64,000 nt of DNA, from the NCBI RefSeq assembly GCF_003534205.1, contig NZ_CP011102.1, positions 1,562,036-1,626,035 on the forward strand. The letters are read 5' to 3'. The translations under genes and the position numbers were made by a program. The DNA comes from Listeria weihenstephanensis. GTDB lineage: Bacteria > Bacillota > Bacilli > Lactobacillales > Listeriaceae. Position 1 is the stretch's first letter. Each line of letters opens with the position of its first letter. The notes beneath the pieces were generated by a model. The model ran no database searches. It was not told the DNA's origin and worked only from the letters and a program-made list of their open reading frames with translations. Below are positions 19,522 through 27,975 of the stretch, piece after piece.

Positions 19522-19781
19522 CCCAGTATGCATGAGAGCGGAGCGAGCAGGTAATCCATTGGTGCTCTTATACGCTGGCTCCAGAAAAATTAGTAGGCAA
19601 ATAAGGAGCCAGCAGACTAAGGGAGCCTCAATATGCATGAGAGCGAAGCGAGCAGGTAAACCACCAGTGGGTTTTATGCCGTGAACGAGTGCGGACTAGG
19701 TGGGAACCGCCAAAATTACAACCCCAGTATGCATGAGAGTGGAGTGAACATGTAATCGATGACTCTTATACGCCAGGTTTT
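19522..19781. repeat. Three ~100-bp repeats with a TATGCATGAGAG core
   Basis: The core ATGCATGAGAG occurs at 19528, 19633 and 19729 (spacings 105 and 96). Each is followed by GYGRAGYGARCAKGTAA and, after a variable part, by CTTATACGC or TTTATGCC. Units 1 and 3 also share preceding TACAACCCAGT-type sequence. No ORF is credible here. Function unknown. Confidence 0.7.
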
Positions 19782-19870
19782 GAGTTAGCGTCATGTTCTT
19801 TCTTGAAGTTTCGGAGTCCAGTAAAGCCGTTGTCTCAAGTTCAGGTGTTTGTTTATGTTTAGTGTCTTCG

Positions 19871-20239
19871 GATCTAGCTCCAACAGCCAGCCTCTCGGAA
19901 TTTTCGTGGCCTCCGTAAAAGTCAACAGAGGACTTTCACTGCGCCCCCTAACAAATTCTGTCGAGGCTAACGGGCTGTTTTCGCTTTTCATGTGATCTAG
20001 CTCCAACAGCCAGCCTCTCGGAATTTTCGTGGCCTCCGCAAAAGTCAAGAGAGGACTTTCACTGCGCCCTCTAACAAATTCTGTCGAGGCTAACGGGCTG
20101 TTTCTGCTTTTCATGAGATCTAGCTTCGGAAGCCAGCCCCTCGAAATTTTCGGTGCCTCCGAAAAATCCAAGGGAGGGATTTATCTGCGCCTCCTAACAA
20201 ATTTTTTCGGGTCTAACGGGCGTCCTCTGCTTTTCATGT
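19871..20239. repeat. Three tandem 123-bp structured repeats
   Basis: GATCTAGC starts units at 19871, 19994 and 20117, exactly 123 bp apart. Units 1 and 2 are almost identical; unit 3 is more diverged. Within each unit the ends pair: AACAGCCAGCCTC with GAGGCTAACGGGCTGTT, and CTCGGAATTTT with AAATTCTGTCGAG, giving a long imperfect stem-loop. The period is a multiple of three, which keeps a spurious minus-strand frame open. The same family occurs near 11.2 kb and 32.3 kb. Confidence 0.85.
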
Positions 20240-20284
20240 GTTACAATAAAATAACCCCCCCACACGGATAAAGGAGTGATTTTC

Positions 20285-20671
20285 ATGAAAATTATCCAAA
20301 AAGTGACTGTAATGCAAGTGTTAACGGAAAAAAGTAAGCTGAAATTGGTGCAATTCTATATTGATCAGCGACAAAAATTGCAAAAAGAAAGTGATCAACT
20401 CCATTTTGAACAAAAAAAGATGGAACGTAAAAGTAAATTTAATCAGGAATCCGTGACTAGTTATTTTGCGAAAGAAATTGATATGCGTCATGAAAAAGTG
20501 AAGTTGATTGAGTTTCAAGCGGAACAACTCGAAATGTTGCCACTTGGAAGTGAGATTAAAGAACAAGAATTAGAAGCTATTCTTGATGTTTCTGTTGGGG
20601 ATTCGTGGAATGAGAACATTTTTGCGAAGACAATTGTAGTGAAAGACGATATTATAGTAGAAATACGCTAG
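20285..20671 (+). CDS. ylqD: YlqD-family protein
   Basis: 128 residues, the YlqD length. It starts [18 protein letters not shown] and is largely helical and charged (about 20-85, coiled-coil-like), with a small C-terminal domain ([25 protein letters not shown]). Function is unknown; the gene lies before rimM-trmD as in Bacillus. ATG 20285 is placed correctly from AAAGGAGTG; the ATG at 20276 overlaps that site. Two bases separate its stop from the RimM ribosome site region. Confidence 0.88.
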   Translation: MKIIQKVTVMQVLTEKSKLKLVQFYIDQRQKLQKESDQLHFEQKKMERKSKFNQESVTSYFAKEIDMRHEKVKLIEFQAEQLEMLPLGSEIKEQELEAILDVSVGDSWNENIFAKTIVVKDDIIVEIR

Positions 20672-20682
20672 AGGTGAATTCA

Positions 20683-21201
20683 TTGGAACAGATGTTTAAT
20701 GTTGGAAAAATAGTAAATACACACGGTTTAATGGGAGAAGTACGCGTTATTTCGCTGACTGATTTTGCGGATGAGCGGTTTGTGCCTGGAAATGAATTAT
20801 TTTTATTTGCGAAAGATAGTAAGAAACCGGAAAAATTGGTGATTAAAACGCACCGGAAACATAAAAACTTTGATTTGTTAACATTCGAGGGGATCATTGG
20901 TATTAATAACGTAGAGAGAATGCGTGATGGTCTACTTAAAGTTCCAGAATCTCAATTAGGAGACTTGGGTGAGCATGAATTTTATTTTCACGAAATTATC
21001 GGGTGCGAAGTTTACACAGAAGAGGGCGAACTTTTGGGAACCATCAGTGATATTTTGACGCCTGGTGCGAATGATGTTTGGGTTGTACAAATGAAGGGTC
21101 AAAAAGACAAGCTTGTGCCTTATATCGCGGATGTTGTGCAATCAGTCAATGTTTCGGATAAAAAAATCACGATTTCTGTCATGGAAGGATTGTTTGACTA
21201 A
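20683..21201 (+). CDS. rimM: RimM, 16S rRNA processing / 30S maturation factor
   Basis: 172-residue RimM, needed for late 30S assembly; binds S19. It has an N-terminal RimM barrel ([20 protein letters not shown]) and a C-terminal PRC barrel ([20 protein letters not shown] ... VPYIADVV). The start is most likely TTG 20683: AGAGGTGA ends 5 bp upstream, whereas an in-frame GTG at 20674 lies within that site. ATG 20689 is an alternative. Its TAA is followed directly by the trmD ATG. Confidence 0.94.
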   Translation: MEQMFNVGKIVNTHGLMGEVRVISLTDFADERFVPGNELFLFAKDSKKPEKLVIKTHRKHKNFDLLTFEGIIGINNVERMRDGLLKVPESQLGDLGEHEFYFHEIIGCEVYTEEGELLGTISDILTPGANDVWVVQMKGQKDKLVPYIADVVQSVNVSDKKITISVMEGLFD

Positions 21202-21942
21202 ATGAAAATGGATGTCTTATCGATTTTTCCGACGATGTTTGATGGCATGACTGGAAACTCGATTGTCAAAAAAACAATTGAAAAAGGCCTTGTGGATGTT
21301 TCTATTATCGACTTTCGGGAATATGCAGAAGGAAAGCATCAAACGGTAGACGATTACCCTTATGGTGGCGGCGCTGGGATGCTTTTGAAGGCGCAACCGA
21401 TTTTTTCGGCTGTGGAGGCACTACGGGAAAGAACGCCAGACACGAGGCCGCGTATCATTTTAATGGATCCGGCTGGGAAACGGTTTGACCAAAAAATGGC
21501 GGAGGAATTTTCCAAGGAAGAGCATCTTATTTTTATTTGTGGCCATTATGAAGGATACGATGAGCGGATTCGGGAATTTCTGGTGACGGATGAAGTGTCG
21601 ATTGGCGACTATATATTAACTGGTGGTGAGATCGGGGCAATGGCGATGATGGATAGCGTTATCAGATTGCTCCCAGGGGCGCTTGGAAATGCCGATTCAG
21701 CTGTTACGGATTCTTTTTCTACAGGGTTACTCGAGCATCCGCATTACACGAGACCTGCGCAATTTCGCGATATGGAGGTTCCTGAAGTACTTTTAAATGG
21801 GAATCATAAGTTGATCGAGGAATGGCGGGAACGTGAATCATTGCGCCGCACATGGGAACGCCGGCCAGACTTACTTAAGAACTATACTTTATCTGATCAG
21901 CAACAAAAATGGTTAGAGGAGATACAAAGAGGAGTGGAATAG
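21202..21942 (+). CDS. trmD: TrmD, tRNA (guanine-37-N1)-methyltransferase
   Basis: 246-residue SPOUT methylase that makes m1G37 in tRNA and so prevents frameshifting. Visible are [13 protein letters not shown] at the N-terminus, the [14 protein letters not shown] loop and the knot with [14 protein letters not shown] and [13 protein letters not shown]. It follows rimM with no gap, so translation is probably coupled. The next small gene starts 3 bp after its stop. Confidence 0.96.
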   Translation: MKMDVLSIFPTMFDGMTGNSIVKKTIEKGLVDVSIIDFREYAEGKHQTVDDYPYGGGAGMLLKAQPIFSAVEALRERTPDTRPRIILMDPAGKRFDQKMAEEFSKEEHLIFICGHYEGYDERIREFLVTDEVSIGDYILTGGEIGAMAMMDSVIRLLPGALGNADSAVTDSFSTGLLEHPHYTRPAQFRDMEVPEVLLNGNHKLIEEWRERESLRRTWERRPDLLKNYTLSDQQQKWLEEIQRGVE

Positions 21943-21944
21943 GC

Positions 21945-22289
21945 ATGGGAATTTTTAAAAATGAAGAAGAGGAAAATCGCGATGATGTACTGAATCGTGA
22001 TGTGGATTCGATACTTATCTCGACTGGACCGACAGCAGTCAATCATGATGTAGTACAGGTTATTTTTGTTCGAAATTATATTCAAGTCGAGGCAAAAGCG
22101 GGATGGACTGCGACATCTGATTTTGCGGGATTGGTTCGGGGATTACAAGAACAAGCGCATGAACTTGGTGGAGATGCGGTACTTAACTGTCATTTCGACG
22201 AACAATTTATTCGCGAAGAAGACGGCAAACTACTACTGAGCCAAGTTGGTTATGGTACAGTCGTGATGACAAAGATTACTAGATTTTAA
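21945..22289 (+). CDS. Small conserved protein, weakly YbjQ-like
   Basis: 114 residues from ATG 21945, which follows AGAGGAGTGG; a longer frame from 21909 overlaps trmD and lacks a site. No signal or membrane segment. After an acidic start (MGIFKNEEEENRDD) it has LISTGPTAVNHDVVQVIF and a later helix ending LGGDAVLNCHFDE. This pattern recalls YbjQ/DUF74 proteins (LGADAV...), but the match is weak and no function can be given. It is the last gene of the ylqD-rimM-trmD unit and ends at a terminator. Confidence 0.8.
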   Translation: MGIFKNEEEENRDDVLNRDVDSILISTGPTAVNHDVVQVIFVRNYIQVEAKAGWTATSDFAGLVRGLQEQAHELGGDAVLNCHFDEQFIREEDGKLLLSQVGYGTVVMTKITRF

Positions 22290-22295
22290 AAATAG

Positions 22296-22343
22296 AAAAC
22301 GAATGGAGTCTGCACCAGAAATGATGAATCTCCATTCGTTTTT
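22296..22343. terminator. Bidirectional terminator
   Basis: AAAACGAATGGAG pairs with CTCCATTCGTTTT. A- and T-rich flanks let it serve both the plus-strand rimM-trmD unit and the convergent MBL-fold gene. Confidence 0.8.
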
Positions 22344-23046
22344 AGTTTAGCTTATTTTTGGCGCGCGTCACTACTTTTTCAAGTAATGGCATTGGTTCTG
22401 GAATCATTTGTCCGTGACCAACTGCCAGAATACTTGGGTTGTGCAGCATGATTTTTTCAGTGGAGGCAATCCCCGTTTCTAAATCCCAAGTGCCCATTGT
22501 CGGAAACGGGAAAAGTGGGCGCGTATCACCAGCGATAGCGAGACCGCCTTTGGTTTGGAGCAAATCGCCGACAATAATGGCTTTTGTACGATTATCGAAA
22601 AAAGAAATGCTTCCTGGCGTGTGTCCTGGGGTCTCTATAACAGACAGAGAACCAACCATGTCACCTTCGCCGATCGTTTTCGTAACCTTGACTGGAAACA
22701 CTTTAGGGTAGGAGCCTTTCGTCGGTTTTTGCGCTTCAAAAGCATACGGTTCGGGATTTTTTAATAGTTGTAGTTCTCGCGCAGAAAGCATCACTTGAGC
22801 ATATGGATGTGCTTTTGTGATGGCTTGTAGCGCTCCGATGTGATCACCATGTGCATGGGTCAACACGATATAGCGGAGCGGTAAACCAATCATTGCGATA
22901 TTCCACAAGATCTTTTTAGCGCTCATTGGCAGGCCAGCATCAATGAGCGTCAGGCTATCTCCATCCGTTATAAGATAGCAGTTTACAGGGAATAAAAATG
23001 GTAATGTGGTGATTTGCGTGATATAATTTTGCGATACATTTCTCAT
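22342..23046 (-). CDS. MBL-fold metallo-hydrolase
   Basis: 234-residue metallo-beta-lactamase-fold hydrolase with zinc motif THAHGDH (residues 63-69), ETPGHTPGS and VGDLLQ. The group is broad (glyoxalase II-like, lactonase-like, thioesterase); the substrate is not predictable. The chosen start MRNVSQNY lies 10 bp after AAAGGAAG; longer in-frame starts (up to 23121) would include that site. It lies on the minus strand between trmD and rplS and so interrupts the usual trmD-rplS adjacency. Confidence 0.88.
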   Translation of the reverse strand: MRNVSQNYITQITTLPFLFPVNCYLITDGDSLTLIDAGLPMSAKKILWNIAMIGLPLRYIVLTHAHGDHIGALQAITKAHPYAQVMLSARELQLLKNPEPYAFEAQKPTKGSYPKVFPVKVTKTIGEGDMVGSLSVIETPGHTPGSISFFDNRTKAIIVGDLLQTKGGLAIAGDTRPLFPFPTMGTWDLETGIASTEKIMLHNPSILAVGHGQMIPEPMPLLEKVVTRAKNKLN

Positions 23047-23131
23047 GGCATTGATACTTCCTTTCCTCATAGAAATACATACCCGTTTCTGAGGTTTATC
23101 ATACCATATTTTAGCCATCAAGAAAAAACCC

Positions 23132-23160
23132 TTTACACGCTATGATAAATGTGATAAATT
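23132..23160 (+). promoter_or_regulatory. Probable promoter of rplS
   Basis: TTTACA (23132-23137), a 17-bp spacer and TAAATT (23155-23160), about 95 bp before the start codon. Confidence 0.55.
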
Positions 23161-23168
23161 AGATTAGT

Positions 23169-23250
23169 AACTGGACAGATCCAGTTTTATAACGACGTTC
23201 CGCTTCATTACATATGTTGAATGAAAGAATGTCTGTTGGAAGGAGATGAA
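23169..23250 (+). promoter_or_regulatory. Candidate L19 leader in the rplS 5' UTR
   Basis: A perfect hairpin AACTGGA-CAGA-TCCAGTT (23169-23186) sits at the head of the leader. CAGA in the loop could pair with TCTG near 23231. Firmicute rplS leaders often carry an autoregulatory L19 element; assignment here is by position and structure only. Confidence 0.4.
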
Positions 23251-23255
23251 ATGTA

Positions 23256-23600
23256 ATGAATTTGTTAATCAATGAAATTACTAAAAGTCAATTAAATCCA
23301 GACGTACCTAGCTTCCGTCCTGGTGATACTGTTCGCCTTCACGTGAAGGTTGTCGAGGGAACTCGCGAACGTATTCAGCTTTTTGAAGGTGTTGTAATCA
23401 AACGCCGTGGAGCAGGAATCAGCGAAACTTTCACAGTTCGTAAAATCTCTTATAGTGTTGGCGTTGAGCGTACATTCCCTGTACACACTCCACGTATTGC
23501 ACAATTAGAAGTGTTACGTCGTGGTAAAGTACGTCGTGCGAAATTGTATTACCTACGTGACTTGCGTGGTAAAGCAGCTCGTATTAAAGAAATTCGTTAA
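23256..23600 (+). CDS. rplS: 50S ribosomal protein L19
   Basis: 114-residue L19 with the conserved [18 protein letters not shown] and [16 protein letters not shown] segments and basic C-terminus. The ATG follows GGAAGGAGATG. It is transcribed alone, with its own promoter and terminator, although in many Firmicutes it follows trmD directly; here an opposing MBL-fold gene lies between. Confidence 0.97.
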   Translation: MNLLINEITKSQLNPDVPSFRPGDTVRLHVKVVEGTRERIQLFEGVVIKRRGAGISETFTVRKISYSVGVERTFPVHTPRIAQLEVLRRGKVRRAKLYYLRDLRGKAARIKEIR

Positions 23601-23604
23601 TTAT

Positions 23605-23640
23605 AAAAAGACGGTCGGCATTACGCTGATCGTCTTTTTA
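23605..23640 (+). terminator. rplS terminator
   Basis: AAAAAGACGGTCGGC and GCTGATCGTCTTTTT pair over about 15 bp with a short ATTAC loop. Confidence 0.88.
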
Positions 23641-23710
23641 TGTATCGCTTGCAAAAAGATGGCGTATCGCGTATTCTGATGATATCAAATCATGGAAAGG
23701 AAGTTAAACA

Positions 23711-24106
23711 ATGAAACAACTTATTCCATATTTAACAACCGATCATTGTAAAGAAGCCGTCAGCTATTATCACGCTATTTTCGGAGGAGAAATCAAAAAC
23801 TTCCAAATGTCAGACGGGATTCCAGGTTTTGAACAATATCCTGATAAAGTGCTTCACGCAGAGTTAGTCATTAACGCGAATTTGACGCTCTATCTCAATG
23901 ATATTTTCCAAACACCAGTCACAGAAGGTAATAGTGTCATTTTAGGATTGGAATTCGAATCGGAAGAGGAGATCACGAATATCTATAATGCACTTGCAGA
24001 AGAAGGCAGCGTCGAAATGGAGTTGCAAGAAGCATTTTGGGGAGCAGTTCACGCCAAAGTTGTTGATAAATTTGGATTTAGCTGGGAGTTGAATTGGGAG
24101 AAATGA
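23711..24106 (+). CDS. PhnB-like VOC-family protein
   Basis: 131-residue VOC (glyoxalase/bleomycin-resistance fold) protein of the PhnB-like subgroup, with MKQLIPYLTTDHCKEAVSYY at the N-terminus, FGGEI and a C-terminal DKFGFSWELNW. Members bind metal in a paired beta-alpha-beta fold; the substrate is unknown. The start follows GGAAAGGAAG. Its TGA overlaps the ATG of the next gene (ATGA), so the two are translationally coupled. Confidence 0.85.
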   Translation: MKQLIPYLTTDHCKEAVSYYHAIFGGEIKNFQMSDGIPGFEQYPDKVLHAELVINANLTLYLNDIFQTPVTEGNSVILGLEFESEEEITNIYNALAEEGSVEMELQEAFWGAVHAKVVDKFGFSWELNWEK

Positions 24107-24375
24107 CGAAGAGCAAAAAATTAACGCTCACAGGTCATGATAACTATATCATTGTCGAAAACCAATCAGGACAACACTTCAAACTAGATGGAACTCTTAT
24201 TCGAGGCGGCTTCATCGCTGACGCAACATCCATCCAGGCATGGCATACCATCGACGAAACTATCCCCATTTCCCAATCCGAAAAGGACGAAATCATGACA
24301 CAAATCATGCAACAAACTATCCAAAGTCCGTTCAAAATTATTTTCGAAGAGCCAGGTTTTGAAAGTTTTTCATAA
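24103..24375 (+). CDS. Small protein resembling the Imm74 immunity family
   Basis: 90 residues, start ATG 24103 overlapping the upstream stop in ATGA; TTG 24094 is also possible. The pattern LTGHDNYIIVENQSG, a central IRGGFIADATSIQAWHTI with the conserved SI..W, SEKDEIMTQI and a final PFKIIFEE matches, from memory, the Imm74 family seen beside polymorphic toxins. No toxin gene lies nearby, so it may be an orphan immunity-like or housekeeping relative. Moderate confidence in the family, low in the role. Confidence 0.65.
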   Translation: MTKSKKLTLTGHDNYIIVENQSGQHFKLDGTLIRGGFIADATSIQAWHTIDETIPISQSEKDEIMTQIMQQTIQSPFKIIFEEPGFESFS

Positions 24376-24381
24376 AAAGCC

Positions 24382-24410
24382 TTGAAAAGCGTTCAAAACT
24401 TTGGTATGAT
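24382..24410 (+). promoter_or_regulatory. Upstream promoter of infC
   Basis: TTGAAA (24382-24387), a 17-bp spacer and TATGAT (24405-24410). Confidence 0.6.
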
Positions 24411-24438
24411 AAATCTCGTGGTCAGATGAGTAGGTGAT

Positions 24439-24468
24439 TTGACATATGCAGTCTAGCCATGGTACAAT
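24439..24468 (+). promoter_or_regulatory. Main promoter of infC-rpmI-rplT
   Basis: TTGACA (24439-24444), an 18-bp spacer and TACAAT (24463-24468). It is the better of the two candidate promoters and puts the transcript start near 24475. Confidence 0.75.
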
Positions 24469-24474
24469 TACTTC

Positions 24475-24656
24475 TGGTTAATGAATGACAAGAAAGAAGG
24501 AGCATCCCGCTTCTCGCCTCGTAAATGTATTTTTGCAGGCAAAGAATTGGAATTATGGTTCACGTATGAAGTATGTGAATTTTCTGATGTGCGGGTTTGT
24601 AATGAAACCGGCGCTTTTTTTATGCGTACTTTCACTTGTTATGAGTAATAATTTAT
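24475..24656 (+). promoter_or_regulatory. infC leader with attenuator (L20-type leader candidate)
   Basis: About 180 nt of transcribed leader. A terminator-like hairpin GTGCGGGTTT / AAACCGGCGC (24589-24615) followed by seven T lies inside it. CCCGC at about 24508 could pair with the GCGGG of the terminator to form an antiterminator. In Bacillus the same operon is controlled by an L20-binding attenuator here; structure and position agree. A 63-codon ORF over this leader is considered spurious. Confidence 0.65.
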
Positions 24657-24671
24657 TGGAGGTGGCTCACC

Positions 24672-25187
24672 ATTAGCAAAGACATGTTGGTAAACGATGG
24701 GATTCGTGCACGTGAATTAAGATTAATTGATCAAGACGGCGAACAGCTTGGTGTTAAAACAAAAGCTGAAGCACTTGAAATTGCGGAGAAAGCCAATTTG
24801 GACGTTGTTCTAGTTGCAGCGACTGCGAAACCGCCAGTAGCCCGTATTATGGACTATGGTAAATTCCGCTTCGAGCAACAGAAGAAAGAAAAAGAAGCTC
24901 GCAAAAATCAAAAAATCATCGTAATGAAGGAAGTTCGTTTAAGTCCTACGATTGACGAACACGATTTCGATACGAAACTACGTAACGCGCGCAAGTTCCT
25001 TGAAAAAGGCGATAAAGTAAAATGCTCTATCCGCTTTAAAGGGCGTGCGATTACCCATAAAGAAATCGGTCAGAAGGTGCTTGACCGTTTTGCGAAAGAG
25101 TGCGAAGACCTTTGTACAATTGAGCAAAGACCAAAAATGGACGGACGTTCAATGTTCTTAGTCCTAGCGCCAATTCAAGAGAAGTAA
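24672..25187 (+). CDS. infC: Translation initiation factor IF-3 (ATT start)
   Basis: 171-residue IF-3, which binds 30S and checks start-codon pairing. The likely start is ATT at 24672: GGAGGTGG (24658-24665) lies 9 bp upstream and the product then begins with the family sequence [19 protein letters not shown]. The first ATG (24684) would be about 21 bp from that site. A rare AUU start is the known basis of IF-3 autoregulation. N- and C-domains (about 1-75 and 85-171, [14 protein letters not shown]) are intact. First gene of infC-rpmI-rplT. Confidence 0.96.
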   Translation: MSKDMLVNDGIRARELRLIDQDGEQLGVKTKAEALEIAEKANLDVVLVAATAKPPVARIMDYGKFRFEQQKKEKEARKNQKIIVMKEVRLSPTIDEHDFDTKLRNARKFLEKGDKVKCSIRFKGRAITHKEIGQKVLDRFAKECEDLCTIEQRPKMDGRSMFLVLAPIQEK

Positions 25188-25208
25188 AGTTCTGAGGAGG
25201 AAAAATTC

Positions 25209-25409
25209 ATGCCAAAAATGAAAACTCACCGTGGCTCTGCTAAGCGTTTCAAAAGAACAGGTTCTGGTAAATTAAAACGTTCGCACGGTTACACAAGTCA
25301 TATGTTCGCAAACAAATCTCAAAAACAAAAACGTAAACTACGTAAGAGTGCGTTAGTTTCAAAAGGTGACTTCAAGCGTATTCGCCAAATGGTCGCTAAA
25401 ATGAAATAA
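25209..25409 (+). CDS. rpmI: 50S ribosomal protein L35
   Basis: 66-residue, very basic L35 ([20 protein letters not shown]). The start follows GAGGAGG. It lies 21 bp after infC and 64 bp before rplT in the standard operon. Confidence 0.97.
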   Translation: MPKMKTHRGSAKRFKRTGSGKLKRSHGYTSHMFANKSQKQKRKLRKSALVSKGDFKRIRQMVAKMK

Positions 25410-25473
25410 GCAAGTTTTAATTCGGAAAAACACAGAATCTATTTTTGTGAAAACCCATTAGGAGGTAATTTAT

Positions 25474-25833
25474 ATGCCACGCGTAAAAGGCGGAACAGTA
25501 ACACGCAAACGTCGGAGAAAAGTAATTAAATTAGCGAAGGGCTATTATGGCTCGAAGCATACACTATATAAAGTAGCAAACCAAGCGGTAATGAAATCTT
25601 ACCAATATGCTTACCGTGATCGTCGTCAAAAGAAACGTGATTTCCGTAAATTATGGATCGCACGTATCAATGCGGCAGCTCGTTTGAATGATCTTTCTTA
25701 CAGCAAATTCATGCACGGTTTGAAATTAGCCGGTATTGACATGAACCGTAAAATGCTAGCAGACCTTGCCGTTCACGATGAAGCAGCTTTCACGCAAATC
25801 GCGACACAAGCAAAAGACGCTTTAGCTAAATAA
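25474..25833 (+). CDS. rplT: 50S ribosomal protein L20
   Basis: 119-residue L20 ([20 protein letters not shown]), needed for early 50S assembly. In related bacteria L20 also represses this operon by binding the leader upstream of infC, for which a candidate lies at 24475-24656. The start follows AGGAGG. A strong terminator follows. Confidence 0.97.
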   Translation: MPRVKGGTVTRKRRRKVIKLAKGYYGSKHTLYKVANQAVMKSYQYAYRDRRQKKRDFRKLWIARINAAARLNDLSYSKFMHGLKLAGIDMNRKMLADLAVHDEAAFTQIATQAKDALAK

Positions 25834-25844
25834 TAAAACGTTAC

Positions 25845-25890
25845 ATAAGCGGTAAACAAGGAGTTAAATTCTTGTTTACCGCTTATTTTT
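25845..25890 (+). terminator. infC-rpmI-rplT terminator
   Basis: AAGCGGTAAACAAG and CTTGTTTACCGCTT form a perfect 14-bp stem, followed by a T-rich tail. Confidence 0.88.
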
Positions 25891-25973
25891 GTTGTGGAAG
25901 CAAAAGCATATCATTTGCCTTGAAGCGTACTCAAAGCTTTATACTGGACATAGACGAAGGGAGGTAACGAAAC

Positions 25974-26285
25974 ATGGCAAAAGTAACTGCAGGAAGAGAT
26001 GCACTAGGAGAATTCGCTCCTAAATTTGCGGAACTAAATGATGATATTTTATTTGGTGAGGTCTGGTCACGTGAAGCAGAGTTACCAGCTCGAGATCGTT
26101 CCATCGTGACTATAACAGCGCTTATCACTGGTGGGAATTTTGAACAATTACCGTTTCATATGAAGAAAGCAAAAGAAAACGGAGTAACAAAAGAAGAAAT
26201 GACGGAGATTATCACGCACGTAGCTTTTTATGTTGGTTGGCCGAAAGCATCGTCTGCTTTTAACATTGCAAAAGAACTGTACTAA
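25974..26285 (+). CDS. Carboxymuconolactone decarboxylase-like protein
   Basis: 103-residue, all-helical member of the CMD/AhpD-like family, with SREAELPARDRSIVTITAL and the C-terminal THVAFYVGWPKASSAFNIAK. The peroxidatic CxxC of AhpD is absent, so it belongs to the CMD-type rather than the redox branch. The start follows GGGAGG. A cupin gene follows after 23 bp; this pair is common and may form one metabolic unit of unknown substrate. Confidence 0.87.
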   Translation: MAKVTAGRDALGEFAPKFAELNDDILFGEVWSREAELPARDRSIVTITALITGGNFEQLPFHMKKAKENGVTKEEMTEIITHVAFYVGWPKASSAFNIAKELY

Positions 26286-26308
26286 TTGAAACTAGGAGGA
26301 AGTAAGTT

Positions 26309-26716
26309 ATGGCGAAAAATGAAGAAGTGAAGAATGGTGTTATTTTTCCAGTTGGAGAAAAGAACGATGCTTTTGCGCAGTATTTTATCGGCCAAAGTTA
26401 TTTGAAAACGCTCGTCGCGGATCCTGCTGTTAACGTTGGTGTGGGTAATGTGACATTTGAGCCGGGCTGTCGTAATAACTGGCATATTCATCGTGACGGT
26501 TATCAGTTGTTACTCGTAACTGGTGGTGAAGGATGGTATCAAGAAGAAGGCAAGGACGCACAAATGTTGAAAGCTGGAGATGTGATTGTGACGCATGATG
26601 GCGTAAAGCATTGGCACGGCGCAACGAAAGACAGTTGGTTTGAGCACATCGCTATTACGACGGGAACGCCTGAGTGGCTAGAGCCTGTGGAAGAGGAATG
26701 GTATGCTGCTCTATAA
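26309..26716 (+). CDS. Cupin-domain protein
   Basis: 135-residue single-cupin protein. Metal ligands are seen in NNWHIHRDGYQLLLVTGGEG (motif 1) and DGVKHWHGATKDSW (motif 2). Cupins of this type pair with CMD-like proteins, as here, and may act on quinones or lactones; the substrate is unknown. The start follows AGGAGGAAG. Confidence 0.87.
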   Translation: MAKNEEVKNGVIFPVGEKNDAFAQYFIGQSYLKTLVADPAVNVGVGNVTFEPGCRNNWHIHRDGYQLLLVTGGEGWYQEEGKDAQMLKAGDVIVTHDGVKHWHGATKDSWFEHIAITTGTPEWLEPVEEEWYAAL

Positions 26717-26724
26717 AATCGCTT

Positions 26725-26775
26725 AAAAGCATAGTCTCATCGCCTATTTTCGCGGGTGATTACTATGCTTTTTTT
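26725..26775 (+). terminator. Terminator after the CMD-cupin pair
   Basis: AAAAGCATAGT pairs with ACTATGCTTTT, with inner ATCGCC/GGGTGAT pairing, followed by a T-run. Confidence 0.8.
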
Positions 26776-26861
26776 GTAGTGGCAACGTTGTAAGTGGTTT
26801 TGCTAACGGAAATAACGTATACTATAGAAGGAAAAACATGCAATTCAAGGAGGAGCGTAAC

Positions 26862-27941
26862 ATGGATAAACAATTAGAAATGTTAAAAGAACTAACGGAT
26901 GCAAAAGGAATTTCAGGAAACGAGCGCGCCGTACGCGAAGTTTTTAAGAATTACATAGAGCCACTAGCAGATACATTTGAAACGGACGGTCTTGGTAGCG
27001 CGATTGCAACAAAAACTGGCGACGCGAATGGACCAAAAATCATGATCGCAGGCCATTTAGACGAAGTTGGCTTCATGGTTACACGAATTGACGATAAAGG
27101 CTTCATCAAATTCCAAACAATCGGTGGCTGGGTTAGTTCTGTGATGCTAGCGCAACGTGTAACGATTGTCACGCGTTCTGGTGAAGAGATTACAGGCGTT
27201 ATTGGTTCTAAGCCACCACACTTAATGAGTGCCGCTGAGCGTCAAAAGGCGTTTGACATTAAAGACATGTTTATCGATGTAGGTGCTGCGGATAAAGAAG
27301 AAGTAGAAGGTTGGGGAATTAAACCGGGGGATATGATCGTTCCTGCGTTTGAATTCACTGTGATGAAAAATGAGAAATATCTTCTTGCTAAAGCGTGGGA
27401 CAACCGAATTGGTCTTGCTATCGCGATCGAAGTGTTGCGTAATTTAAAAGGAGAAAAACATCCAAATATCGTTTATGGCGTTGGAACAGTCCAAGAAGAG
27501 GTCGGCTTGCGTGGCGCTAAAACATCTGCGCATCAAGTTATGCCAGATATCGCATTTGGTGTTGATGTAGGAATTGCCGGCGATACACCAGGCGTTACAG
27601 CAAAAGAAGCAGTCAGCAAAATGGGGGAAGGTCCGCAAATTATTATATACGATGCTTCGATGATCAGTCACGCACCATTGCGCAATTTTGTAACGGACGT
27701 AGCGGATGAATTAGAAATCCCGTATCAATTTGAAGCTATTGCAGCTGGTGGAACAGATTCGGGTGCGATTCACTTAACTGGGAACGGTATCCCATCGCTG
27801 TCCATCACAATTGCGACGCGTTACATTCATTCACATACTTCCATGCTTCACCGTGACGATTTTACCAACGCCGTGAAGCTTATTACAGAAGTTGTAAAAC
27901 GTTTGGATGCTGATAAAGTAAGTGAAATTCGTTTAGGCTAA
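26862..27941 (+). CDS. ysdC: M42-family glutamyl aminopeptidase / YsdC-like peptidase
   Basis: 359-residue cobalt/zinc aminopeptidase of the M42 (PepA/FrvX/YsdC) family, cytosolic, trims peptides. Metal and catalytic residues are visible in [10 protein letters not shown] (His65, Asp67), [19 protein letters not shown] (two Glu), FGVDVG and the final [11 protein letters not shown] 26862 follows AAGGAGGAGCG; an earlier in-frame ATG (26838) precedes that site and is rejected. Its place after rplT matches Bacillus ysdC. Confidence 0.94.
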   Translation: MDKQLEMLKELTDAKGISGNERAVREVFKNYIEPLADTFETDGLGSAIATKTGDANGPKIMIAGHLDEVGFMVTRIDDKGFIKFQTIGGWVSSVMLAQRVTIVTRSGEEITGVIGSKPPHLMSAAERQKAFDIKDMFIDVGAADKEEVEGWGIKPGDMIVPAFEFTVMKNEKYLLAKAWDNRIGLAIAIEVLRNLKGEKHPNIVYGVGTVQEEVGLRGAKTSAHQVMPDIAFGVDVGIAGDTPGVTAKEAVSKMGEGPQIIIYDASMISHAPLRNFVTDVADELEIPYQFEAIAAGGTDSGAIHLTGNGIPSLSITIATRYIHSHTSMLHRDDFTNAVKLITEVVKRLDADKVSEIRLG

Positions 27942-27975
27942 GACAACAAGGGTAACCTAGAGGAGGTTTACAGCA

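Noticed and set aside
19791-20271. ORFs of 126 and 80 codons over the 123-bp repeats
   Set aside because: Open only because the repeat period is a multiple of three. The repeats are structured and recur between genes; no ribosome site, no family.
24485-24676. 63-codon ORF before infC, partly hydrophobic, considered as a small toxin
   Set aside because: It covers the attenuator hairpin and infC ribosome site and has no plausible initiation site; better explained as leader RNA.
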